This document shows, one piece after another, positions 1-5,450 of a stretch of DNA of 11,159 bases (positions are counted from its first letter, which is position 1; each line of letters begins with the position of its first letter). A program made the translations under genes and the position numbers. Location: the NCBI GenBank assembly GCA_002508705.1, contig DAYL01000033.1, positions 1 through 11,159 on the forward strand. The letters are read 5' to 3'. Source of the stretch: Methanoculleus sp. UBA374 (GTDB lineage Archaea; Halobacteriota; Methanomicrobia; Methanomicrobiales; Methanoculleaceae). The notes beneath the pieces are model-generated. The model did no database searches and was not told the DNA's origin. It saw only the letters and a list, made by a program, of their open reading frames with translations.

Positions 1-183
1 GCGGGTGCATGAGAAGAACAAAGTTCTTCGAAAGGCATCCCCCTCGCGCCTGAGGTGTTTCGGGATCACCTTCTCTACAAACTCCTCGAATCCACATCCA
101 CAGCCTGAAAGAGTGCGTTGTGCCTCCCTCTTCTCCCGGGTCCCGGCGTGAAAGTGTAGGTAGGTTACTTCAACTTCGCCCAA
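1..183 (-). CDS. Possible partial Cys-containing protein, runs off left edge
   Basis: The minus strand is open through the window edge, and the peptide looks protein-like: a hydrophobic strand (EVEVTYLHFHAG), a Cys-Gly-Cys-Gly pair near residue 30, then FEEFVEKVIPKHLRR with many Glu/Lys codons. No ATG lies in frame. The only conventional start is a TTG at 183, with a weak purine stretch (GGAAAG) upstream, so the true start is uncertain. The open frame continues upstream of the TTG, antisense to the small gene at 218-388, to a stop near 280. I do not recognise the family. It could be a chance open frame: the plus strand over 2-152 is open too, but that product is Ser/Pro/Arg-rich and looks like a shadow. 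Confidence 0.3.
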   Translation of the reverse strand, partial: MGEVEVTYLHFHAGTREKREAQRTLSGCGCGFEEFVEKVIPKHLRREGDAFRRTLFFSCTR

Positions 184-185
184 AA

Positions 186-193
186 CTATATCT
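186..193 (+). promoter_or_regulatory. TATA-like box for the gene at 218
   Basis: CTATATCT is centred about 28 bp upstream of the ATG at 218. No Shine-Dalgarno motif lies directly before that ATG. The spacing fits an archaeal promoter giving a leaderless or nearly leaderless transcript (inference). Confidence 0.4.
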
Positions 194-217
194 TTCCAGA
201 TACAGACATCATCTTGT

Positions 218-388
218 ATGCCGACGAAGACGGTAGTCGAGCGGAAGAAGGCAACCCCGAAGACTAAAAAAACCCTTACTCAGGCTGAAATCCAGGCCAG
301 TATCGATAGACTGGATGCAGACATGGAGAGAGCGGGGAAGGGTCGGAAATATACTCTGGCCGAGATAAAAAAGGAATTTGGGCTATAA
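218..388 (+). CDS. 56-residue antitoxin-like small protein
   Basis: The frame encodes 56 residues. The N-terminus (about 1-20) is very basic and Lys/Thr-rich. It is followed by a helical, charged segment (LTQAEIQASIDRLDADMERA) and a C-terminal tail GRKYTLAEIKKEFGL. Small helical proteins with an ...YTLxEIKxxFGL end resemble antitoxins of RelE/ParE-type modules, but I cannot assign a family. The start is the first ATG, and a stop lies in frame at 161-163. The gene is convergent with the toxin at 383-697, and their 3' ends overlap by 6 bp. Since that toxin already has its own upstream partner at 707-865, this may be an orphan or second antitoxin (inference). A TATA-like box lies 28 bp upstream. 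Confidence 0.6.
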   Translation: MPTKTVVERKKATPKTKKTLTQAEIQASIDRLDADMERAGKGRKYTLAEIKKEFGL

Positions 389-697
389 ATCGATGTGCGG
401 GTACATCTGGTGTGCCGCCTCGAAACCCACTATCAGATGAACCTGAGCAAACCTGTTATCTTTTGCCCCCATCACCTTGTAAAACACGGTGTATTTCCTC
501 TGAACATGTAGCCGGTGAGTGTTCACCCTCCCTTTCAGTTTCTTCTTATTGCATTGTTTGATCGGGGCGAAGAGGTATTCGCCCAGGCAAAACTCTATTT
601 TCTGGATGATTTTTTGGACATACTCGCTGTCAACACGCTCAATTGCCTTAAGATCTTTCTTTGCGCTCTCTGTGATTATGACCTCGTATTTCGTCAT
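383..697 (-). CDS. RelE/ParE-superfamily toxin of a type II TA pair
   Basis: At 104 residues it is in the usual size range for RelE/ParE toxins. The fold signature is visible: an N-terminal strand (YEVIITESAKKDLKAI, about 4-19), a two-helix region to about 45, then the basic loop KKKLKGR (51-57), and the strand pair HRLHVQRKYTVFYKV (61-75) and VHLIVGFEAAHQMY (86-99). Family members either cleave ribosome-bound mRNA (RelE) or inhibit gyrase (ParE); the sequence alone does not decide which. It lies 9 nt downstream of the antitoxin gene, and the gap contains GGGAGG as ribosome binding site, so the two are almost certainly co-transcribed and translationally linked. Its 3' end overlaps the convergent small gene at 218-388 by 6 bp. 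Confidence 0.8.
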   Translation of the reverse strand: MTKYEVIITESAKKDLKAIERVDSEYVQKIIQKIEFCLGEYLFAPIKQCNKKKLKGRVNTHRLHVQRKYTVFYKVMGAKDNRFAQVHLIVGFEAAHQMYPHIDL

Positions 698-706
698 GCG
701 CCTCCC

Positions 707-865
707 TCAGACCTCGACGCCCCGTGCACGCAGCGCGGCGATCACACCCTGCTCTGCCGCCTCAGACATGGGGATGCTCGCCTCCTTCGCGAGGAGGTAG
801 ACATTCTCACGGATGTAGATGGAAGTCTGCTGAAAGACCTCTCCTTTTGCGTTGATTCTCTTCAT
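707..865 (-). CDS. CcdA-like ribbon-helix-helix antitoxin
   Basis: This is a 52-residue protein. Residues 10-18 (VFQQTSIYI) form a plausible DNA-binding strand, followed by helix A (RENVYLLAKEA) and helix B (MSEAAEQGVIAALRARG), the layout of CcdA-type ribbon-helix-helix antitoxins. Its stop lies 9 nt before the toxin ATG, the classic antitoxin-first order, in which the antitoxin neutralises the toxin and the complex represses the operon. No SD is obvious before the ATG at 865. A TATA-like CTTAAGAGG about 28 bp upstream suggests a leaderless transcript (inference), and a 10-bp inverted repeat beside it is a candidate operator. The C-terminus is short, with little toxin-binding tail beyond RGVEV, so the helices themselves may contact the toxin. 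Confidence 0.75.
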   Translation of the reverse strand: MKRINAKGEVFQQTSIYIRENVYLLAKEASIPMSEAAEQGVIAALRARGVEV

Positions 866-888
866 AGCCTGTACGTGGTGAGTATTGC

Positions 889-928
889 CTCTTAAGGAGG
901 GGGTTCCCCCACCGGTCAGGGAACCCCC
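889..928 (-). promoter_or_regulatory. TA promoter with adjacent inverted repeat (candidate operator)
   Basis: On the minus strand a CTTAAGAGG box lies about 28 bp before the antitoxin start. Directly upstream is a perfect inverted repeat, GGGGGTTCCC (899-908) and GGGAACCCCC (919-928), separated by 10 bp. The placement over the BRE/TATA region suits autoregulation by the TA complex. Alternatively, as RNA it could form a GC-rich hairpin acting as a terminator for plus-strand transcripts, because TTTAT follows at 931. Confidence 0.4.
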
Positions 929-961
929 CCTTTATCACCCTCTGTGCAGAGTCTCAGATAC

Positions 962-997
962 ACGAATATGTCCGGACGTGTCCGGACATGTCCGGAC
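962..997 (+). promoter_or_regulatory. Promoter with triple GTCCGGAC operator-like repeat
   Basis: Three copies of the 8-bp palindrome GTCCGGAC lie at 970-977, 980-987 and 990-997. They form 10-bp direct repeats (rTGTCCGGAC), so successive copies fall on the same helix face. A weak TATA-like ACGAATATG sits at 962-970, which would place the transcription start inside the repeats. The array ends one base before the AGGAG ribosome binding site of the RHH gene. RHH proteins commonly bind tandem short palindromes cooperatively, so autoregulation by that gene's product is a reasonable inference. Confidence 0.55.
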
Positions 998-1011
998 AGG
1001 AGAAAAGAGAA

Positions 1012-1266
1012 ATGGAAAAAGGAGAAAAATATAAAACAACCGTAATCCATCGGATTAGAAAAAGGGTGCATACTACAGTATCCCCGGAAACTTACGAGTA
1101 TCTGAAAGAAACAGCCCTAAACGTGGGCCAATTGCTCGATAACACGGTTTCTGAACTCAGAACGAAAATACCTTCAAAACTGGTTCTAATTTGCAAAAGC
1201 GAAGAGGAAAATGGGCCTGGCCGGATTCGAACCGGCGATCTTCGCCGTGTAAGGGCGACGTCATAA
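1012..1266 (+). CDS. Ribbon-helix-helix protein; possible Int(N)-type fragment reading into tRNA-Val
   Basis: I chose the ATG at 1012 (84 residues) because AGGAG (998-1002) sits 9 nt upstream; an earlier ATG at 988 lies inside the operator-like repeats. Residues about 15-55 read as an RHH domain: strand KRVHTTVS, helix PETYEYLKETA, turn LNVG, helix QLLDNTVSELRTK. The last 17 or so residues (GPGRIRTGDLRRVRATS) are the antisense translation of the tRNA-Val 3' half, so the natural C-terminus is missing or the frame is fused to the tRNA. Base composition is more AT-rich than the genes to the right. Two readings are possible. It may be a transcription regulator truncated at an integration junction. 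It may instead be the N-terminal piece of an SSV-type integrase, whose gene contains the attachment site and is split on integration. The domain call is fairly firm; the integrase reading is speculative. Confidence 0.6.
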   Translation: MEKGEKYKTTVIHRIRKRVHTTVSPETYEYLKETALNVGQLLDNTVSELRTKIPSKLVLICKSEEENGPGRIRTGDLRRVRATS

Positions 1267-1285
1267 CCGACTAGACCACAAGCCC
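1212..1285 (-). tRNA. tRNA-Val (anticodon TAC)
   Basis: A full cloverleaf can be folded on the minus strand. The acceptor stem is GGGCTTG with CAGGCCC (one G-U pair) and discriminator A. A D arm with GG in the loop is present. The anticodon stem TCGCC/GGCGA carries the loop CTTACAC, giving TAC (valine, GTA/GTG codons). The variable loop is AGATC, and the T arm is GCCGG/CCGGC with loop TTCGAAT. CCA is not encoded and no intron is present. Short T runs follow the 3' end on the minus strand (in 1194-1211). A plus-strand open frame runs through its 3' half from the accessory side, so this gene is a likely integration target. Confidence 0.95.
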
Positions 1286-1299
1286 TGCGGATGCCTTAG

Positions 1300-1308
1300 A
1301 ATATTTGC
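1300..1308 (-). promoter_or_regulatory. TATA-like box for tRNA-Val
   Basis: On the minus strand GCAAATATTC is centred about 19-20 bp upstream of the mature tRNA 5' end. It is the only AT-rich stretch nearby. The spacing is short for a primary transcript with a leader, so this is a tentative call. Confidence 0.35.
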
Positions 1309-1584
1309 ACCGTGACGGATAAACGTGTTGCCTCTCGGAGATCCCGGGGCAGAGGGGCGGCATCTCTTCGGGGTTCCGGAGCGTCCCGTCGCCGATCCCC
1401 GGAATGGTCGAAGACGGGTTTTCTCGAACTCCTTCCCCTTCGGGGAAATCATTCTTCGCGTAAGAGACCGTATCGTCCGGTCCCCTGCCCTCCCGCGGAC
1501 AGCCATGCATGAGTCGTCCGCCATTCTTCACGGCAGCTCCTGCTGCCGCCCGATTACGTACAAAGGATCGCCGGGTCCGGCCGC

Positions 1585-1590
1585 AAAAAA
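1585..1590 (-). terminator. Oligo-T terminator of mch
   Basis: A run of six T on the minus strand begins 5 nt after the mch stop codon. Archaeal RNA polymerase commonly terminates at such oligo-T tracts without needing a hairpin. Confidence 0.55.
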
Positions 1591-1595
1591 GAGGT

Positions 1596-2543
1596 TCAGA
1601 TGAAGCCGAACGACTTCAACGTCACGTCGGGGTTGACGGCTCCCACGTGGTAGACCGCGCCCTCGGAGAGTTCGTTGATGACGACCTCGGCCGGCGAGAA
1701 GAGCGAGGTGTCGATTTGATAGAAGTCGAAGTTGGCTTCCTTGAAGATCTCATAAAACGGTTTGCCGTATCCCCGGGACTTGTTGCTCGGAATCCTGTCA
1801 AGGTAATCCTTGATCTCCGGCGCGTTCATCGTCAGCATGATGCTGCCGTGGTAGATCGTGGCGTCGTTGGTGCTGCCCATCGCCTTCGTGCCGTCCTTCT
1901 TGACGGGGGCGATCGGGGCGTGGCCGATCGCGGCGGTGATCTTCTTCGTGTCGAAACCAAGTTCGTTGAGTTTGTAGACCGCCGTCTCGACACAGCGGCC
2001 GGCAACCTGGGTTGAGCCGACGACCGACGCCGTGGGGGCCACAACCGCGCAGGTATTTGCAACGTCCACGTTGCAGGCTTCGGCGATATTCTCCATCACG
2101 CCTGCGTTCGGGAGGTGGTCGCTCTCAAGGCAGATGACCGCGTAATCGAACTCATCCTCGTAGTCGATGACCTCGTAGGTGTGCTTGGGCTTCAGGGAGA
2201 GTGCCCGTGCAGGGCCGCTGCCCATGGCGAAATACTTATTGACGTTGACCGTCCAGCCCGCTTTCTGGGAGCCGAGGCATGCAATGGCCGGGAAGTCGGT
2301 GCTGACCTCGATGAACGGGATCGGGACGTCCTTGACCCGGCCCATCGCGATGTCGACCTCACCGAGTCCGCCCATGCAGATCTCGGTGAACCGTCTTCCT
2401 GCCAGGTACCCGCCGCTGGTGCTGACGCCGCAGTCAACAATGCGTGCGCCGTTATCGAGCTCGTGCGGGACGGCATGAAACTCCTCGGCGTATTCGAAGA
2501 GTTCCTCAAAAATATCCAGTGCCAGTTCGTTTACGCTGAGCAT
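1596..2543 (-). CDS. mch: Methenyltetrahydromethanopterin cyclohydrolase
   Basis: This cytoplasmic enzyme interconverts 5,10-methenyl-H4MPT and 5-formyl-H4MPT by adding or removing water, a step of CO2 reduction to methane. Family hallmarks are plain: ARIVDCGVSTSGGYLAGRRF near the N-terminus, the ICMGGLGEV stretch, QKAGWTVNVNKYFAMGSGPARAL, YEVIDYEDEFDYAVICLES, VVAPTASVVGSTQVAGR, GHAPIAPVKKDGTKAMGSTNDATIYHG and the C-terminal FYQIDTSLFSPAEVVINELS. The frame is open from an ATG at 2567, but I start it at 2543: GAGGT at 2551-2555 gives a 7-nt spaced ribosome binding site, and MLSVNELALD matches where family members usually begin. The product is then 315 residues, normal for the family. It is monocistronic, divergent from the flavin-reductase gene and ended by an oligo-T tract. 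No missing key residues were noticed. Confidence 0.97.
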   Translation of the reverse strand: MLSVNELALDIFEELFEYAEEFHAVPHELDNGARIVDCGVSTSGGYLAGRRFTEICMGGLGEVDIAMGRVKDVPIPFIEVSTDFPAIACLGSQKAGWTVNVNKYFAMGSGPARALSLKPKHTYEVIDYEDEFDYAVICLESDHLPNAGVMENIAEACNVDVANTCAVVAPTASVVGSTQVAGRCVETAVYKLNELGFDTKKITAAIGHAPIAPVKKDGTKAMGSTNDATIYHGSIMLTMNAPEIKDYLDRIPSNKSRGYGKPFYEIFKEANFDFYQIDTSLFSPAEVVINELSEGAVYHVGAVNPDVTLKSFGFI

Positions 2544-2618
2544 GTGGAAAACCTCATCAGAGTACAAACGGTGGGGAAATAGATAAGGATTATGAATGGA
2601 TTGCGGGCCCGTAAGATA

Positions 2619-2675
2619 ACCCCGACCCGATCCGGGGTCCCGGAAGGGGAGCGAGAAGTTTTCGGATTAATATTG
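2619..2675 (+). promoter_or_regulatory. Dyads and TATA-like box upstream of the flavin-reductase gene
   Basis: A perfect 6-bp inverted repeat, TCCGGG (2631-2636) and CCCGGA (2639-2644) with a 2-bp centre, overlaps a second dyad, ACCCCG (2619-2624) and CGGGGT (2633-2638). A TATA-like GATTAATATTG follows at 2665-2675. A repressor or activator site just upstream of the promoter is plausible, but only by position. Confidence 0.35.
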
Positions 2676-2700
2676 AGATCGGTGCTTCCGATAGACCTTA

Positions 2701-2719
2701 CTCCGGTTCTCGACCGGAG
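2701..2719 (+). promoter_or_regulatory. Hairpin in the leader of the flavin-reductase gene
   Basis: CTCCGGT (2701-2707) and ACCGGAG (2713-2719) can form a 7-bp stem with a 5-nt loop. If transcription starts about 26 bp after the box at 2665-2675, the hairpin lies in a leader of roughly 85-90 nt. I cannot match it to a known riboswitch. Confidence 0.3.
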
Positions 2720-2785
2720 GTACCGGTCTCCGATGCGGAGCAATGACCTAATGAGTGATCGAGATGCACGAAGAGATGATGATCC

Positions 2786-3337
2786 ATGAATGAGATTCCG
2801 CTGGACAGGGTGTATCGCTTCATCGAGCCGGGGCCGGTCGTGCTGGTGACGACCGTGGATAACGGGCACAATAACATCATGACGATGAGTTACCACATGG
2901 TGATAGACGACAGCCGTCCTTTGATCGGCTGCATCATCGGGCCCTGGGATCACAGTTTCACAGCGCTTTGTGCGACGGGGGAGTGTGTGATCGCCGTTCC
3001 CGCGGTCGATCTCGCATCCAGGGTGGTCGCGATCGGCAACTGTTCTGGCCGGGATATCGACAAGTTCAATGCCTTTGGTCTGACGCCAATGCCTGCTAGA
3101 CAGGTGAAGCCGCCGCTCGTGGCCGAGTGCCCCGTCAATCTCGAGTGCCAGGTGGCGGATGCAGGTCTGGTCGACAGGTACAACCTCTTCATCCTGGAGG
3201 TGGTTAAGGCCTGGGTCGATCCGGAGCGCGCGGAACGCCGGGTCATCCATCACAACGGGGATGGTACCTTTGTAGTCGACGGCGAAACCATCGACTTCCA
3301 GGAACAGATGGTGAAGTGGCCGACCTATCTATGCTGA
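2786..3337 (+). CDS. Flavin reductase-like / flavoredoxin family protein
   Basis: The 183 residues match the FMN-binding split-barrel flavin reductase-like family. The N-terminal PLDRVYRFIEPGPVVLVTTVDNGHNNIMTMSYHM has the usual strand pattern (PVVLVTT...NIMTM). It is followed by PLIGCIIGPWDHSFTALCATGECVIAVPAVDLA, then IDKFNAFGLTP, the pattern by which family members bind FMN. The C-terminal half (VECPVNLECQV...NLFILEVVKAWVD) closes the barrel. In methanogens such proteins are small cytoplasmic electron carriers or flavin reductases; substrate and partner cannot be read from the sequence. The ATG at 2786 has only a weak GATGAT purine stretch before it. The gene stands alone, divergent from mch and convergent with cdc6, whose stop is 49 bp away. 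Confidence 0.88.
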   Translation: MNEIPLDRVYRFIEPGPVVLVTTVDNGHNNIMTMSYHMVIDDSRPLIGCIIGPWDHSFTALCATGECVIAVPAVDLASRVVAIGNCSGRDIDKFNAFGLTPMPARQVKPPLVAECPVNLECQVADAGLVDRYNLFILEVVKAWVDPERAERRVIHHNGDGTFVVDGETIDFQEQMVKWPTYLC

Positions 3338-3386
3338 ATCGCGGGAGTGTGGCGCCCAACACCGAGCACGAAATAAACGCCGTCAG

Positions 3387-4529
3387 TCAGACCGTCTGCC
3401 CCTGCCCCAGGTGTTCCAGCACGCGCCCGGGATCGTAGCGGAGGCTGATCAGACGGGTTCGCCCCTTTCCCTGGCGATAATTGAGGTTTAAGAGCCGCAT
3501 CGAATCAAACTTCTGAAGAATCGCGTAGTATCTGGTGTAACTGACCCCCGCCTTCTCCTTGACAAAACGGTAAACTTCCCCGGCGTTCATCTCCCGGTCG
3601 TCACGGGCAGCCATCTCTGCAATCCTGCCTAACACCGTCCTCTCTTCGGCCTTGAGCGTCCGGAGCGAGTAGGCCAGGTGCAGGTACCGGGAAACCTCGT
3701 ATGCCTTGCAGACGTCCTCACGCTCGATAGAACGACGTGCCTCCTTCTCGGCGTTGAGGGTCGCCCGTTTGAGGAGGTCGATGCCGACGCGGAGGTCGCC
3801 GCTCTTCATCGTCTGCTCCACCACGAGATCCAGCATATCCGGCCGGAGAATGTTCGGGTAGAGCCCCTGCAGGACCCGCTCCTCAAGGATGCCGTGAACT
3901 TCCTCCTCCGAATAGGGGGGGAAGTAGATCTCGGTAGGCCGAAAAACCGACGCCACCCGGGTGTCCACCTCGCTTTGCAGGGCGACGGACATATCGCTGA
4001 CGATGGCGATTACGCCGATTCGGACTCCCGGGTAGGCCTCGTGGGAGCGGAGCAGGGGATAGAGGACATGGTTGATCTCGTTTTCATAGAGGAGGTAGTT
4101 CGCATCGTCGAGCGTCACCAGGAGCACCTGCTTCTCTCGCAGCAGAGTCCTGGCTATGGCGTCGAAGACCTTTTTGAACGACGTACCTGATGCAGGCAAC
4201 GAGTGCCCGGTAACCCGACGATAGATCTGCGAAAAGACGGCGAACTTGGTGTTGTCGATCTGGCAGTTGATGTAGACGGGGACCAGTTTCTTGGTGTTTT
4301 CCTCGATCTCGGCGAGAATTTTCTTGACGCTTGTCGTCTTCCCCGTCCCGGGAAGACCCCGGCAGATGGTATTGAGGGGTCGCCCCCCCCGCAGGCCCGG
4401 CTGAACCTGGAAGGCGAGTTCCCTGATCTGGGCATCACGATGATTGAACTGCTCGGGGACATAATCGATCTCGAAGACGTCGGGGTCCCGAAAAAGCGTC
4501 TCGTCCCACATGAGCAGGTTCTTCTTCAT
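3387..4529 (-). CDS. cdc6: Orc1/Cdc6 family replication initiator
   Basis: This AAA+ initiator binds origin repeats and helps load the MCM helicase. With the chosen start it has 380 residues. Walker A is GLPGTGKT (58-65), Walker B is VLLVTLDDAN (135-144), sensor 1 is IVSD (176-179), the arginine-bearing DTRVASVFRPTEIYFPPY lies near 189-206, sensor 2 is GDLRVGIDLLKRA (244-256), and a winged-helix domain fills about 285-375. Walker B ends in Asp-Asp rather than the usual Asp-Glu. The frame is open to an ATG at 4583, but a strong TATA box (4551-4561) lies inside that extension, so I start at 4529, where GAGGA sits 7 nt upstream. The box-to-ATG distance of about 27 bp would also permit a leaderless transcript. 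The upstream gene is only 63 bp away in the same direction. Confidence 0.93.
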   Translation of the reverse strand: MKKNLLMWDETLFRDPDVFEIDYVPEQFNHRDAQIRELAFQVQPGLRGGRPLNTICRGLPGTGKTTSVKKILAEIEENTKKLVPVYINCQIDNTKFAVFSQIYRRVTGHSLPASGTSFKKVFDAIARTLLREKQVLLVTLDDANYLLYENEINHVLYPLLRSHEAYPGVRIGVIAIVSDMSVALQSEVDTRVASVFRPTEIYFPPYSEEEVHGILEERVLQGLYPNILRPDMLDLVVEQTMKSGDLRVGIDLLKRATLNAEKEARRSIEREDVCKAYEVSRYLHLAYSLRTLKAEERTVLGRIAEMAARDDREMNAGEVYRFVKEKAGVSYTRYYAILQKFDSMRLLNLNYRQGKGRTRLISLRYDPGRVLEHLGQGQTV

Positions 4530-4550
4530 AATAAATTCCTCGGGTATTGT

Positions 4551-4561
4551 AGTATATATAA
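4551..4561 (-). promoter_or_regulatory. TATA box of cdc6
   Basis: TTATATATACT on the minus strand is centred about 27 bp upstream of the ATG at 4529 and lies in the short gap after the upstream gene. It suggests cdc6 has its own promoter rather than depending on read-through. Confidence 0.7.
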
Positions 4562-4592
4562 CCTCCAGATTGGTATTTCCCATTAACGGGGT

Positions 4593-5189
4593 TTATGGCT
4601 GTTCCATGCACTTTTTACAGAGCGTTTTACCCATAAAGAGCTGGGAGAGTTTTGCCTGCGATTTCGAAACTGCTGCCCCGCATATCTCGCAGACGTCTTC
4701 TCCCGGGGCGGCGGCCGGCTTTGCTATGGCCGGTTCCTGTTGCTGCGGTGTCTGTACCGGTCGGGCCGGCTCCGGGTTTTTCTCCTCCTGTTTTGCAGGC
4801 GGTTCCGGGATTCGGGGAGGCTCCGGGTGCTCCGGCGCCGGGGGGATCGCTGCCGCGATGACATCGGTCGAAGGGCAGACATCCTCTTCTGTCCGGTGCG
4901 TCGGTTCCGCTGCGGTGGTTGCTGGCATCTCTTCCGGGGCCGCTCGTGTGGCCGCCGATGCCTGTGGCTCTGCAGGTCTGGCCGCGAGAACGCGTCGGCG
5001 ATACGCATTCACCCGCTCTGCGGTCGCCGCATCACCGCGCCCGAATCGTGCAAGCATCCCGTCGAGGAACGTGATAAGGTCGTCCACATCCTCATGGGCC
5101 TCTACATCTCCCTTGACCTCGAGACGAAGGTTCTCATAGTTATCGAGGTTGACGGTGATCCCGATGGTGACTTCCTTCTTTCTGGACAT
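4593..5189 (-). CDS. Unknown protein: conserved N-domain, Pro/Ala/Glu linker, C-terminal zinc ribbon
   Basis: I do not recognise a named family. The 198-residue product has three parts. Residues 1-70 form a compact domain (KKEVTIGITVNLDNYENLRLEV, then an acidic helix HEDVDDLITFLDGMLARF and a basic helix). Residues about 71-163 are a low-complexity linker rich in Pro, Ala, Glu and Gln. Residues 164-198 carry two CxxC pairs (C167/C170 and C191/C194) about 20 residues apart, a treble-clef or zinc-ribbon-like module. Longer starts exist at 5231 and 5216, but the ATG at 5189 has AGGA 5 nt upstream and a TATA box about 30 bp upstream. It precedes cdc6 in the same direction. A DNA- or RNA-associated role is possible from the zinc module and the neighbour, but it is unproven. 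Confidence 0.8.
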   Translation of the reverse strand: MSRKKEVTIGITVNLDNYENLRLEVKGDVEAHEDVDDLITFLDGMLARFGRGDAATAERVNAYRRRVLAARPAEPQASAATRAAPEEMPATTAAEPTHRTEEDVCPSTDVIAAAIPPAPEHPEPPRIPEPPAKQEEKNPEPARPVQTPQQQEPAIAKPAAAPGEDVCEICGAAVSKSQAKLSQLFMGKTLCKKCMEQP

Positions 5190-5214
5190 ATATTCCTGTA
5201 AATATTTGTATTCC

Positions 5215-5225
5215 ATTATATACAA
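5215..5225 (-). promoter_or_regulatory. TATA box of the zinc-ribbon gene
   Basis: TTGTATATAAT on the minus strand is centred about 30 bp before the ATG at 5189, the same layout as for cdc6. Confidence 0.65.
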
Positions 5226-5303
5226 TCCCACCGGCGGCCTGCAACATTCCTCTCTTCCTTCAAGCCCGGTCCCGGACTCGGCACTCCGGTTTTCGGCGGT
5301 GAT

Positions 5304-5327
5304 CCCAATCCTGGAATCCCGATTGGG
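5304..5327. repeat. Inverted repeat CCCAATC-10-GATTGGG
   Basis: Perfect 7-bp arms are separated by 10 bp, an operator-like spacing (centre to centre 17 bp), in the divergent region. Its role is unknown. Confidence 0.4.
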
Positions 5328-5438
5328 TATGAATTGTGGTGCTGCTTTGCTTGCGGCGCCCGCTCCCGCTCGAAACGGTTGAAGATCTGGATTCTGGGGA
5401 GATATGGATATTGCCGCACCTCTGATTTTTATAGTTGC

Positions 5439-5450
5439 GAAATTATATCT
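5439..5450 (+). promoter_or_regulatory. BRE/TATA box of beta-helix gene 1
   Basis: GAAATTATATCT is a good archaeal BRE-TATA match. It implies a start near 5470 and a leader of about 70 nt. A second AT-rich box, TTTTTATAG, lies just upstream at about 5426-5434. Confidence 0.55.

Larger units (their letters stand above)
1286..1595. other. Intergenic region between tRNA-Val and mch
   Basis: These 310 bp hold the tRNA promoter and the mch terminator. I see no credible gene here: the open frames on both strands are Arg/Pro/Ser-rich and lack initiation signals. A small hairpin TTCCCC/GGGGAA with a 3-nt loop lies at 1433-1447. A wider dyad TTCCGG/CCGGAA spans about 1374-1404. Neither has an obvious role. 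Confidence 0.5.

Noticed and set aside
2..152. Plus-strand open frame at the left edge
   Set aside because: Ser/Pro/Arg-rich composition typical of a shadow; the opposite strand gives a more protein-like product.
1213..1266. C-terminal peptide GPGRIRTGDLRRVRATS as a protein domain
   Set aside because: It is the antisense translation of the tRNA-Val 3' half, a well-known source of spurious protein tails. I keep the frame only because of its RHH part and the integration geometry.
1261..1603. Several frames on both strands between tRNA-Val and mch
   Set aside because: Low-complexity Arg/Pro/Ser products without ribosome binding sites; some overlap the tRNA or mch.
2531..3253. Long minus-strand frame opposite the flavin-reductase gene
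   Set aside because: Its product is His/Arg/Asp-rich with no family features and it mirrors a well-supported gene.
4530..4583. N-terminal extension of Cdc6 to the ATG at 4583
   Set aside because: The strong TATA box at 4551-4561 lies within it, and family members usually begin near the ATG at 4529, which has an SD motif.
5216..5419. Minus-strand frame of 67 codons upstream of the zinc-ribbon gene
   Set aside because: Composition is not protein-like, and it overlaps the promoter of the zinc-ribbon gene.
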